From NCBI GenBank assembly GCA_964509505.1, contig CAZDYP010000045.1:1-31077 (forward strand): a stretch of 31,077 nucleotides of DNA. Reading direction: 5' to 3'. Positions 21,749 to 29,351 of the stretch are shown here, in pieces (within the stretch, counting starts at the first letter, position 1; each line of letters begins with the position of its first letter). The position numbers and the translations under genes were made by a program. Under the pieces are notes generated by a model. It saw nothing but the letters and a program-made list of their open reading frames with translations, made no database searches and had not been told where the DNA came from. This stretch comes from CAZDYP01 sp964509505. GTDB lineage: Bacteria; Chloroflexota; Anaerolineae; JACRMK01.

Positions 21749-22987
21749 TCATAATCCTTTCACGATTATCGTCGCATAACTCCCTGGCGGCAATACAAAC
21801 TTCAAGGTCACCTTCCAGCGCTTGCGCGCGAGCTCGTCGTTCTCGGGCTCGCCGACGCTGACCGCTTGTGGGCGCACGATGAGCGAGCGCGCTGATTTCG
21901 CGGCGAAGGCTTTCTTCAAGATGCGCGCTTTGAAGTCGTCGAGCGTCAAACCTTCTTGCGCGAGGACATCGTGGACGGCTTTCTCCAATCGTGATAGACC
22001 TCGCGGGTCTTGGAGACCCACGAGGTCTTTGTCGTATGTTGCGCGATGGTTGGGCAACGGCACTTGCAACTTCTCGAACTTGGTGCGCAACGCTTCGGGC
22101 AAGTTGAGGTAGTACGGCAAATCGCAACCTGCGACGCGCAGCGTCTTCGTCGCAAACTTCGCTTCGGCGAGCATCGCATTGAGGTATTGTCCGACGATGC
22201 GATTCCATACCCACGATTGATATGCCGATAGGTAGAGCGTGAGCAGACGCTGCGGGATGAGATTGAGTGCTTTGCGGAAGCCGCCCGTCGGGTGGTCTTT
22301 GAGATAGGTCAGCACACTGCGAAAGTTGGAGGGCTTCGGCGCGCGTTCCATCAGCGCCGCCCAGTCGCCCCAATGCGCTACGGCAAACTCTTTGAACACA
22401 CGCACACGCTCAGGGTCGCCCGCCATCTTCTGCGCGAGATAAATTTTCAGCGCGCCTTCCGCATCGCGCTGCAAAATTTTCTTGCCAATGAATCCCGACT
22501 CGCTCGTATAAGAGCCGAAGCGTTGCTCGTCGAAATAGTTGGGCAGACCAAACTCACTCATCTGTCGCAAGCGCGGCGCGAGGCGTTGTGCTTCTTCAAG
22601 CGACACATCACGCACGACGATAGTGAACGCATTGCCACGCAAGTCGGCGGGTTGCAGGGCGCGCGCAGCGAAGCCGACAAACTCGGCGCGAAAGCCGTCT
22701 CCTTCAAGTAAGGAGTAATTAGTAATTGGTAATTGGTGCGAAATGGCGATGCTAACGTATTGGGTGGTGATGGCTTCTTTGTCTTTGAGCGCGGGAAACG
22801 CGATGCGCTCTTTGCCAATGTGCAGTTGCGCCGACAAACTCTCTTGCGCGTGCAGGGTCGTCACGTCGCGCTTGATGATGCGATAGATGGCGTAAGGTGT
22901 GTAGGGCAAATTTGAAATTTGCTCTACAAGCGGCAGACGAATTTGCTCGACAACGACGAAATCTTCGGGGGTGGCTTTGATTCGCAT
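21749..22987 (-). CDS. truD: tRNA pseudouridine(13) synthase TruD
   Basis: A 412-residue pseudouridine synthase of the TruD family, which modifies U13 of certain tRNAs. It starts 'MRIKATPEDFVVVEQ', the usual family opening. It has the catalytic block 'PALKDKEAITTQYVSI' (Asp69), 'RGNAFTIVVRD', 'LPNYFDEQRFGSY' and 'SYQSWVWNRIVGQYLN'. The family starts at this MRIK methionine, so the upstream ATG at 23017 is rejected; the leader is made of repeat sequence and no ribosome site is visible. Three repeat elements are read in frame: residues 21-30 (QISNLPYT), 84-94 (HQLPITNYSLL) and about 320-331 (DLVGLQDPRGLS). All catalytic motifs are intact, so the enzyme is probably active. It adjoins the Rieske gene. 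Confidence 0.93.
   Translation of the reverse strand: MRIKATPEDFVVVEQIRLPLVEQISNLPYTPYAIYRIIKRDVTTLHAQESLSAQLHIGKERIAFPALKDKEAITTQYVSIAISHQLPITNYSLLEGDGFRAEFVGFAARALQPADLRGNAFTIVVRDVSLEEAQRLAPRLRQMSEFGLPNYFDEQRFGSYTSESGFIGKKILQRDAEGALKIYLAQKMAGDPERVRVFKEFAVAHWGDWAALMERAPKPSNFRSVLTYLKDHPTGGFRKALNLIPQRLLTLYLSAYQSWVWNRIVGQYLNAMLAEAKFATKTLRVAGCDLPYYLNLPEALRTKFEKLQVPLPNHRATYDKDLVGLQDPRGLSRLEKAVHDVLAQEGLTLDDFKARILKKAFAAKSARSLIVRPQAVSVGEPENDELARKRWKVTLKFVLPPGSYATIIVKGL
21996..22028. repeat. Palindrome inside truD, read in frame
   Basis: agacctcgcgggtct - tgg - agacccacgaggtct, 15-bp arms with one mismatch. It encodes DLVGLQDPRGL near residue 325 of TruD. Confidence 0.85.
22709..22736. repeat. 28-nt heptamer array inside truD, read in frame
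   Basis: On the minus strand the units are CCAATTA, CCAATTA, CTAATTA, CTCCTTA (4 x 7). They are translated as QLPITNYSL. The AT-rich sequence contrasts with the surrounding GC-rich gene. Confidence 0.85.
22900..22928. repeat. 29-bp palindrome inside truD, read in frame
   Basis: tgtagggcaaattt - g - aaatttgctctaca, 14-bp arms with one mismatch and a 1-nt loop. It encodes EQISNLPYT in the N-terminal region, just before the family block 'YAIYRIIKRDVTTL'. It has the same architecture as the perfect palindrome at 26778-26806. Confidence 0.88.
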
Positions 22988-22988
22988 G

Positions 22989-23068
22989 TCAGTACTGAGT
23001 AGTGAGCAATGAGTCATAAGATTCCAACATCAAAAACTTTTTACTCATGACTCATTACTTTTTGCTAA
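22989..23068. repeat. Facing heptamer arrays between truD and the second deacetylase
   Basis: Plus-strand units TCAGTAC TGAGTAG TGAGCAA TGAGTCA (22989-23016) face TTACTCA TGACTCA TTACTTT TTGCTAA (23041-23068), which are their approximate reverse complements. The array forms the truD leader on one side and encodes the last residues (LAKSNES) and TGA stop (23047-23045) of the deacetylase on the other. Confidence 0.75.
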
Positions 23069-23875
23069 CCCCTTTGCCACATCACCCATCCGCGCGAACG
23101 TCACATCGCCGCGCGAGAGACAATGGGTGATGAACTGTTCTAGCATGGCGACGCGATGGGCGCGCCCAATGACCTGGGGGTGCATCGCCACGGTGAGGAT
23201 GCCGCCGTCAACGTGCTGGTGCATCCAATCGAACTCGCTCGTCCAGATTTCCAAGACCTTGCTCGGCGCAGACGTGCCATTGCGATAGGGATTGAAGTTG
23301 AATTGGAAATGCGCCCAATCGTCAAACTCGAAGCAAATGGGCAGCTCCCACACGCGCGCCTCTTGTCCTTTGACGAGTGGTGATTGTTGTGTCACTTGAT
23401 CGCCCAAGCGCGGATGATAGGGACGGAAATCGTCAGCCATCAAACTCGAATCGTAGAGGAAGCCGAACGCTTCGATGAGCGAGAGCGTCGCGTGCGAATA
23501 GTCGGCGGAGGGTGAGCGAAAGCCGAGCGGCTTGACGCCAACACACTCCAAGGTTTTCCACGCGCGTTCCATGTCACGCCGTTCTTCGTCAGCTGTTTGC
23601 TCGCTGGGGTCAACGTGCGCGTAAGAGTGATGCGCGACTTCGTGACCCGCTTTGAGGATGGCTTCAACTTCGGCGGGGAATGAATCAACCGTATGGCCTG
23701 GCACGAAGAACGTCGCTTGGATGCGATAGTCGTCTAGCAACTTCAGCAAGCGCGGCACACCCACGCGCGCGCCATATTCGCCGCGATACAACATCGCGGG
23801 TGTGACGTGCTGGTAGCCGAACCAGACGGACATCGCGTCGAAATCGAACGAGAGACAAAGGGTGCTATTAGGCAT
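23045..23875 (-). CDS. Polysaccharide deacetylase family protein (NodB/PuuE-like), copy 2
   Basis: A 276-residue paralogue of the deacetylase at 19029. Motifs are 'LCLSFDFDAMSVWFG' (first acidic pair), 'ATFFVPGHTVDSFP', 'HEVAHHSYAHVDPSEQ' (metal His pair), 'LGFRSPSADYSHATLSL' and 'LTVAMHPQVIGRAHR'. No signal peptide is visible. The ATG at 23875 has GAGG about 9 nt upstream. Two related deacetylases within 4 kb suggest duplication followed by divergence, possibly for two amide or N-acetyl substrates. Its C-terminal tail and stop codon come from a heptamer array, so the original C-terminus may have been replaced. It is upstream of truD on the same strand. Confidence 0.9.
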   Translation of the reverse strand: MPNSTLCLSFDFDAMSVWFGYQHVTPAMLYRGEYGARVGVPRLLKLLDDYRIQATFFVPGHTVDSFPAEVEAILKAGHEVAHHSYAHVDPSEQTADEERRDMERAWKTLECVGVKPLGFRSPSADYSHATLSLIEAFGFLYDSSLMADDFRPYHPRLGDQVTQQSPLVKGQEARVWELPICFEFDDWAHFQFNFNPYRNGTSAPSKVLEIWTSEFDWMHQHVDGGILTVAMHPQVIGRAHRVAMLEQFITHCLSRGDVTFARMGDVAKGLAKSNES

Positions 23876-23889
23876 AAATCAAATCCTCA

Positions 23890-24120
23890 ATGACCAACAA
23901 GCATGGATGTCCCCTGAAGGGGATGAAGCTTGTCGAACCATGCGGTCTCCAATTCGTCTGCATCCTTCGACAAGCTCAGGATGCTGCGAGCTGGATTTAC
24001 AGAGGGACTCTTAATCACTCACCTTACGCAAAGGCGTCGTTGCGAGCGGTTTTTGCGAAGCAATCTCCCGCACCATCCAGGGGATTACTTCGCTCCGCTC
24101 GCAATGACCGCGTAACGTGA
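23890..24120. repeat. Mosaic of intergenic palindromes
   Basis: About 230 bases with no gene but several inverted repeats. These are tcccct-ga-agggga (23911-23924); gcttgtcgaa (23929-23938) facing ttcgacaagc (23967-23976), itself nested between gcatcc and ggatgc; and ttgcgagcgg (24040-24049) facing ccgctcgcaa (24095-24104), with gcgaagcaatctccc and gggattacttcgc between them. The last is the familiar 'cattgcgagcgaagcgaagcaa' type of dispersed repeat seen in many bacterial genomes. Confidence 0.75.
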
Positions 24121-24125
24121 GTTAA

Positions 24126-24713
24126 TCAAAGGCGGTTGCCGCAAATATCACAAAACTTCGCATTGCTCCGCATGACGTTGCCACATTGACTGCATGTGCG
24201 TGGTTGGAGGTCGCCAAGCGGTGCGCCGCACGCCGAGCATTGCGCTTGCCCAACTTTCGCGGCGACGCCGCAATAGGGACAGGCAATTGCGCGCAAGCGT
24301 TCCGAGATTTCTTTCGTTGCGCCGACGCCCTGACAAAATTTTTCGACGGTGTTCCAGACTTGTGTCGGCAAGGAGAACGAGCTTACATCTTGCGCAAGAT
24401 CATCCAAGCGCCCCAGCAGCGACAATGGATTGAGAAATAGCATCAGTCCTGTCTGCGCGATGCTCGCGGCCGCGCCGAACCAATCGTGCTGTCCCAGCGC
24501 GACGGTGACACCGTCTTCAATTTTCGAGATGGTGACGGTCAGTGCGGCTTGTCCGCCGCTGCCGCGCCATTCGCGCGTTGCAATCTGCACCATGAGACGC
24601 TCGCCCCGCCCAACCTTCTGCGCCCGTAAATTGCCTTGATCGAATTGCGCGACCAACGCATCCGCCAACTCATCAGGGACGATGTCGCCGTGATAGGTTC
24701 GTTGGTCCATCAT
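24126..24713 (-). CDS. Double zinc-ribbon protein of unknown function
   Basis: A 195-residue protein. Residues 1-90 form a beta-rich domain ('ERLMVQIATREWRGSGGQAA'); a hydrophobic stretch near 85-110 ('AASIAQTGLMLFLNPLSLLG') may touch the membrane. The C-terminus holds two zinc ribbons with CxxC pairs at about C145/C148, C159/C162, C174/C177 and C188/C191. Such ribbons usually bind metal and mediate protein contacts. ATG 24713 is chosen because GGAG lies 5-6 nt upstream. The frame stays open to 24914, but that extension reads straight through the heptamer array and gives repetitive CQVSSVR-type sequence, so I reject it. Confidence 0.8.
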   Translation of the reverse strand: MMDQRTYHGDIVPDELADALVAQFDQGNLRAQKVGRGERLMVQIATREWRGSGGQAALTVTISKIEDGVTVALGQHDWFGAAASIAQTGLMLFLNPLSLLGRLDDLAQDVSSFSLPTQVWNTVEKFCQGVGATKEISERLRAIACPYCGVAAKVGQAQCSACGAPLGDLQPRTCSQCGNVMRSNAKFCDICGNRL

Positions 24714-24760
24714 GCTTACTCCGCAACCATTCGGGATGATGGGATTGTAGCATAGATAAG

Positions 24761-24920
24761 TGCCAAGTGCCATGCGCCAAGTGTCACGTGTCATGTGATG
24801 AAAGACTATGAACGGTAGAAACAAATGTCGAGTGACGAATGACTTGACACTTGACACATGGCACCTGACACTTGACACTTGACACCTGACACTTGACACT
24901 TGACACTTTGACACTTGATA
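24761..24920. repeat. Large facing heptamer arrays upstream of the metH/metF-like gene
   Basis: Left array, five units: TGCCAAG TGCCATG CGCCAAG TGTCACG TGTCATG (24761-24795). Right array, eleven units starting at 24843: CTTGACA CTTGACA CATGGCA CCTGACA CTTGACA CTTGACA CCTGACA CTTGACA CTTGACA CTTTGACA CTTGATA. The right units are reverse complements of the left type, so the two arms can pair around a 47-base spacer. The array ends 20 bases before the start codon at 24941. Confidence 0.88.
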
Positions 24921-24940
24921 ATATGCGCGTGAGGTGAGTT

Positions 24941-26782
24941 ATGTCCACATTCTTGGAACGATTAAACGCGGGCCCGTTGCTGTGTGATGGCGCGATGGGC
25001 ACGCAGTTGTTCGCGCGCGGCATTGGCTTCGATCAATGTTTCGATGCGTTGAATCTTTCGCGCCCCGAACTGGTGCAACAGATTCATCGCGGCTATCTGG
25101 ACGCGGGCGCGGAGCTGATCGAGACGAACACATTTGGCGCGAATGCCATCAAGCTGGGCGCCCATGGTTTAGCTGACAAAGTGCGCGACATCGCTCAAGC
25201 GGGTGTGCGCTTGGCGCGGGCGACGGTTGAAGCGTCGGGGCGTCATGCCTTTGTGTTGGCATCGGTCGGACCCTTGGGGCATCGGCTCGAACCGTTGGGG
25301 CAAGTCACGTTAGAAGAAGCGCAAGCGATGTTTCGTGAGCAAATTGCGGCGCTCGTCATGGCTGCGCCCGACGCGCTCATCATCGAAACGATTTCTGATG
25401 TGAATGAGCTGCGCGCGGCGTTGTTGGCGGCGCGTGAGCTGACGGATTTGCCCATCATCGCGCAGATGACCTTCGCAGAAGATGGGCGCACGATCTTGGG
25501 GCACAGCCCGCAAGCGTTTGTGAAGTCCGTCAAAGAATTTGGTGTGGCGGTGATTGGCGCGAATTGCAGCGTCGGACCGGGGCGCATGTTCCCTGTGATC
25601 GAAACATTGTTGCAAGCCGCGCGCGATAGCAAAGTATCGGCGCAACCGAATGCAGGCTGGCCTGAGCAAGTGGGCGATCGCCTCATCTATCCGTCCACGT
25701 CCGAATACTTTGCGCAATTTGCGCGCCGCGCAGTCGAAGCGGGAGTGTCTATCGTCGGCGGTTGTTGCGGCACGACGCCCGCGCACATTCGCGCCATGCG
25801 TCGCGCGTTGGATGAATTGTCCATCGTGCGTGTTGAGCGTGAAGAAGTCGAAGCGCTTGAAGAACTGCGCGAGCCATTGCCAGCCACAGAAGGTCCGACA
25901 CAACTCGCGCAAAAATTGGCGAGCGGCAAATTCGTCGTGAGCGTCGAGGTGTCGCCGCCGCGCGGCGGCGATGCGGCGGCGTTGCTGGAAGCGGCGCGCA
26001 TGTTGAAAGAGAACGGTGTGGATGTGTTGAACGTCGCCGATATGCCGATGGCGCGGATGCGGATGAGCCCGTGGGCGTTGTGCTATCTGGTGCAATCGCA
26101 AGTCGGTATGGAGACGGTGTTGCACTTTCCGACGCGCGGACGCAACTTGTTGCGTGTGATGGCCGACTTGCTCGCGGCACATGCGCTGGGCGTCCGTAAC
26201 GTCTTCATCGTGATGGGCGACCCATCCAGTCACGGCGATTATCCGCAAGCGACTGACCAATCGGACATCGTGCCATCAGGTTTGATTCGTCTTATCAAGC
26301 AACAATTCAACGTGGGACTCGACCCTGCGGGGAAAGCGATCACGCGCGCGACAGCGTTTCATGTGGGGGCCGCTGTCCATACGAGCGCGGAGAATGTGGA
26401 CAAAGAGATTGGCGTGTTGAAGAAGAAGATGGAAGCAGGCGCGGAGTTTTTATTGAGCCAACCGGTCTATGAACCAGACAAGTGTCGTCGCTTTGTGGAG
26501 CGCGCGCGGGAACGACTTGGCACGCTGCCGCCGATTCTGATGGGCTTGTTGCCGTTAGCAGGCGCGAGACACGCGGAGTTTTTGCACAACGAGTTGCCGG
26601 GGTTCTCGTTGCCTGAGGCGGTGCGTGAGCGAATGCGTCTCGCGGGGAACAAAGGACGCAGCGAGGGCATCAAACTCGCGCAAGAAATTTTGCTCGAGGC
26701 GCGCGAGTGCGTGCAAGGGGTGTACGTCATGCCCGCCTTCGAGCGCTGGCAGACGGTGGTGGAGGTGATGGGGGTGGTGTAG
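24941..26782 (+). CDS. Bifunctional homocysteine S-methyltransferase / methylenetetrahydrofolate reductase
   Basis: A 613-residue fusion like Bacillus YitJ. Residues 1-295 are the homocysteine methyltransferase barrel: 'LLCDGAMGTQLFARG', 'ETNTFGANAIKLGAHG', and the three zinc cysteines C209 ('GANCSVGPGRM') and C275/C276 ('GGCCGTTPAHIRAM'). Residues 325-613 are the MTHFR barrel: 'FVVSVEVSPPRGGDAAAL', 'IVMGDPSSHGDYPQATD' and 'GAEFLLSQPVYEP'. It would make 5-methyltetrahydrofolate and transfer methyl groups to homocysteine, serving methionine synthesis. GAGG lies 6 nt before ATG 24941. I see no SAM riboswitch or T-box upstream, only heptamer repeats. The TAG stop is the second to fourth base of a palindrome's GTAGG core. 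Confidence 0.93.
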   Translation: MSTFLERLNAGPLLCDGAMGTQLFARGIGFDQCFDALNLSRPELVQQIHRGYLDAGAELIETNTFGANAIKLGAHGLADKVRDIAQAGVRLARATVEASGRHAFVLASVGPLGHRLEPLGQVTLEEAQAMFREQIAALVMAAPDALIIETISDVNELRAALLAARELTDLPIIAQMTFAEDGRTILGHSPQAFVKSVKEFGVAVIGANCSVGPGRMFPVIETLLQAARDSKVSAQPNAGWPEQVGDRLIYPSTSEYFAQFARRAVEAGVSIVGGCCGTTPAHIRAMRRALDELSIVRVEREEVEALEELREPLPATEGPTQLAQKLASGKFVVSVEVSPPRGGDAAALLEAARMLKENGVDVLNVADMPMARMRMSPWALCYLVQSQVGMETVLHFPTRGRNLLRVMADLLAAHALGVRNVFIVMGDPSSHGDYPQATDQSDIVPSGLIRLIKQQFNVGLDPAGKAITRATAFHVGAAVHTSAENVDKEIGVLKKKMEAGAEFLLSQPVYEPDKCRRFVERARERLGTLPPILMGLLPLAGARHAEFLHNELPGFSLPEAVRERMRLAGNKGRSEGIKLAQEILLEARECVQGVYVMPAFERWQTVVEVMGVV

Positions 26783-26806
26783 GACAATTTTCAAAATTGT
26801 CCTACA
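26778..26806. repeat. 29-bp perfect palindrome supplying a stop codon
   Basis: tgtaggacaatttt - c - aaaattgtcctaca, 14-bp perfect arms. The TAG at 26780-26782 is the stop of the methyltransferase/reductase gene. No T-run follows. Degraded arms of the same family lie at 3844-3900, and a close relative is inside truD at 22900-22928. Confidence 0.92.
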
Positions 26807-27098
26807 TGCTTTTGAGCGTAGCGGTGGCCTGACTCATGGTTTGATACATGATAAAGCTCCTCTGGGTGACTAGCTTTACGAAGGTTATAATTTTTCCTTT
26901 GACAAGCTTAGGCGGTAGTTTGGGGGAGTCCAACTCCCACGTGAACGGGCGCAGTCAACCTTCGCAAGGGTCAGCGCCCGCTTATATCAAACACCATTTG
27001 CGCGCAAAAGTAACGTGTCAGCTATCCCGATATTCATGGTATGTTTGTCACTGACAGGCGAACCAGTTTAGTGTATGATGAGTGTGGGAAAGGTGACC
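26807..27098. other. Intergenic region upstream of the FtsX-like permease
   Basis: About 290 bases without a gene. A TATAAT at 26886-26891 has no good -35 partner (tgggtg at 17 bp). A small hairpin gggagt-cca-actccc (26924-26938) resembles the palindrome at 30399. cgggcgc (26946-26952) pairs with gcgcccg (26974-26980) around a loop that contains ccttcgcaagg, an arm of the 19866 palindrome. Nothing else is recognisable. Confidence 0.5.
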
Positions 27099-29342
27099 AT
27101 GATCATCAAAAATCTGTGGCGACGCAAGACGCGCACGTTTCTGACCATGCTGGGCATTGCGATTGGCGTGGCGGCGGTCATCGCGCTGTCGGCATTTGGC
27201 GAAGGCTTTGCAAACGGCTTCGAGCAAACCTTCTCGTCTGCGAACGCCGATCTGACCGTGGCGCAACGCGATGCGTTGATGTTGTTCCTCAGCGCGGTGG
27301 ATGAAGAGCTGGGCGGCGAGTTGAAAGAGCTGTCTGGCGTGGACGAAGTTGCAGGCACATTGGCGGGTTTCTTGACCTTGCCCGAAACGCCGTACTTCGT
27401 CGTGATGGGGCAAGACCCGCGCGGCTTTGCGATGGCGCACTATCGTCTCGTCGAGGGCGAGACGCTCAAGAACCGTCGCGAGATTTTGCTGGGCAAGACG
27501 ACGGCAAAAAATTTCAAGAAGGTCATCGGCGATCATTTCGCCTTGAACGAGGTTAATTACCGCGTCGTCGGTATTTATGAAACGGGCGTGAGCCTGGAAG
27601 ACGGCGGCGCAGTGATCGGGTTGCGCGACGCGCAAGGCTTATTTGACAAGCCGCATCAAGTGAGCTACTTCAATCTCAAGGTGAGAGAGGTGTCGCGTCT
27701 TGACGAGATTCGCAAGCGCATCGAAACGAATTGGCCCAAACTGGCGGCGACCCGCACAGGCGAGGCGACGACTACGACGGAAGCCTTGAACATCTATCGC
27801 TCGTTTGGTTGGTTTCTCGGCATTTTCGCCGTGTTGGTCGGCGGGCTCGGCATGATGAACACGACGTTGATGAGTGTCTTTGAGCGCACGCGCGAAATCG
27901 GCGTGTTGCGCGCGATGGGCTGGCGCCGCCGCCGCATCATCAGTTTGATTCTGGGCGAATCACTGACGCTGGCAATAGGCGGCGGTGTGCTGGGCATGGG
28001 GTTGGGCATTGGTCTCACGCGACTGGTCGCCTTGTCGCCAGCCGTCGAGTCGTTGTTGTATGGCGTCTTCACAGCGGCGATGTTCGCGCAAGCGTTTATG
28101 CTGGCGTTGGTGCTGGGGACGATCGGCGGGTTGTATCCGGCGTGGCGCGCGTCGCAGCTCGTGCCCGTCGAGGCGATGCGTTACGAGAGTGGCGCGAGCG
28201 TCAATTTGGGCAAGGTCACGGCTTGGTTGGTGCGGAGGCTGGGACACAGTGGTTCGTTGCGAAATCTCTTGCGGCGACCTGTGCGCACGCTCGTCACGCT
28301 CATTGGTATCGGTATCGGCGTGGGCTTTATCGTCACGCTCAGCGCCGTCACCGAAGGTTTTACCACCATCTTTGCGCAGCTGGGCTCGGTTGGACAGATT
28401 GATTTGTTGGCGGAGCAAGCCAACGCAGCGGACATGTCGCTCTCGACGATTGACGAACGCATCGCGGATCGTTTGACCATGCACCCTGAAGTCAAGTCGG
28501 TGTCGCGCATGTTGTGGGGCGTTTCGTCTGCGCCGGGGTTGCAATTCTTGATTGTCTTCGGATTGGATGAACACGAAGAATATCTCAAGCATTATCGCAT
28601 CCGCGAAGGACACTCGTTGGAACGCTCCAACGAAATCATCATGGGCCGTTTTGCGGCGAATAGCATGGAGAAGGGGGTGGGTGATACTGTGCGCTTGGGC
28701 GGCAAGACTTATGAGATCGTCGGCATTTACGAGAACGGTTCAGCTTACGAGGACGCGGGGGGCGCGATCTTGTTGCGTGACGCGCAAGAAATTTTCCACA
28801 AACCGCGACAGGTTTCATTTCTGGGCATTGCTTTGCACGACCCGTCACGCGCGCATGAAATCGCGCAACAGTTGGAGCAAGCCTTTCCCGAGCTGATGGT
28901 CGCCAAGACGAGCGAGCTCGTCGAGCGCACGAATGACTTGGCGACGACGCACGCGCTGGTCAACGCGCTCGTCATCTTGACGATGTTGGTGGGCGGCATC
29001 GTGATGACGAATGCGATGTTGATGAGTGTCTTCGAGCGCACGCAAGAAATCGGCGTGTTGCGCGCAGTGGGTTGGCGACGACGGCGGATCGTCCGCATGG
29101 TGCTGCTCGAGTCTGTCGTTTTGAGTGGCTTGAGCGCCGTCGTGGGCATCGCCATCGGCATGGGTTTGGCTTATGCGTTCACGCTCATCCCTGTTTATGG
29201 CGTCTTCTTGTTGCCGACGTTCACGACGAGTTTGTTCACGCAAGTTTGCGTGCTGGCGTTGGTGTTGGGCGCGATGGGCGGCGTGTATCCTGCGTGGCGC
29301 GCGGCGAGCTTGAGACCGATTGAGGCGTTGCGGTATGAATGA
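27099..29342 (+). CDS. ABC transporter permease with two tandem MacB/FtsX modules
   Basis: A 747-residue membrane protein. Each half has an N-terminal membrane helix, a MacB-type periplasmic domain and three C-terminal helices (FtsX domain). Half one starts 'IKNLWRRKTRTFLTMLGIAI'; half two starts near residue 380 with 'SLRNLLRRPVRTLVTLIGIG'. The FtsX domains are near copies: 'LMSVFERTREIGVLRAMGWR' and 'LMSVFERTQEIGVLRAVGWR', each followed by a long hydrophobic tail ending 'GLYPAWRAS' or 'GVYPAWRAA'. The gene thus encodes both permease subunits in one chain. ATG 27099 is chosen over 27075 because AAAGG lies 6 nt before it. The ABC ATPase follows 9 nt later. Likely exports a lipid, peptide or lipoprotein; substrate unknown. 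Confidence 0.92.
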   Translation: MIIKNLWRRKTRTFLTMLGIAIGVAAVIALSAFGEGFANGFEQTFSSANADLTVAQRDALMLFLSAVDEELGGELKELSGVDEVAGTLAGFLTLPETPYFVVMGQDPRGFAMAHYRLVEGETLKNRREILLGKTTAKNFKKVIGDHFALNEVNYRVVGIYETGVSLEDGGAVIGLRDAQGLFDKPHQVSYFNLKVREVSRLDEIRKRIETNWPKLAATRTGEATTTTEALNIYRSFGWFLGIFAVLVGGLGMMNTTLMSVFERTREIGVLRAMGWRRRRIISLILGESLTLAIGGGVLGMGLGIGLTRLVALSPAVESLLYGVFTAAMFAQAFMLALVLGTIGGLYPAWRASQLVPVEAMRYESGASVNLGKVTAWLVRRLGHSGSLRNLLRRPVRTLVTLIGIGIGVGFIVTLSAVTEGFTTIFAQLGSVGQIDLLAEQANAADMSLSTIDERIADRLTMHPEVKSVSRMLWGVSSAPGLQFLIVFGLDEHEEYLKHYRIREGHSLERSNEIIMGRFAANSMEKGVGDTVRLGGKTYEIVGIYENGSAYEDAGGAILLRDAQEIFHKPRQVSFLGIALHDPSRAHEIAQQLEQAFPELMVAKTSELVERTNDLATTHALVNALVILTMLVGGIVMTNAMLMSVFERTQEIGVLRAVGWRRRRIVRMVLLESVVLSGLSAVVGIAIGMGLAYAFTLIPVYGVFLLPTFTTSLFTQVCVLALVLGAMGGVYPAWRAASLRPIEALRYE

Positions 29343-29351
29343 GGGGAAACT

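Noticed and set aside
24714..24914. N-terminal extension of the zinc-ribbon protein
   Set aside because: The extension is a translation of the heptamer array (CQVSSVR repeats) and lacks a ribosome site. GGAG before ATG 24713 marks the true start.
24843..24920. CRISPR array
   Set aside because: The repeated unit is 7 bases with no spacers between units, so it is a heptamer array, not repeat-spacer DNA. No cas gene is present.
24714..24940. SAM riboswitch or T-box upstream of the methionine gene
   Set aside because: No SAM-box core or T-box sequence is visible; the leader is filled with heptamer repeats.
27045..27074. Promoter (TTGTCA ... TAGTGT) before the FtsX-like gene
   Set aside because: The -10 candidate matches the consensus at only three positions, so I do not list it as a feature.
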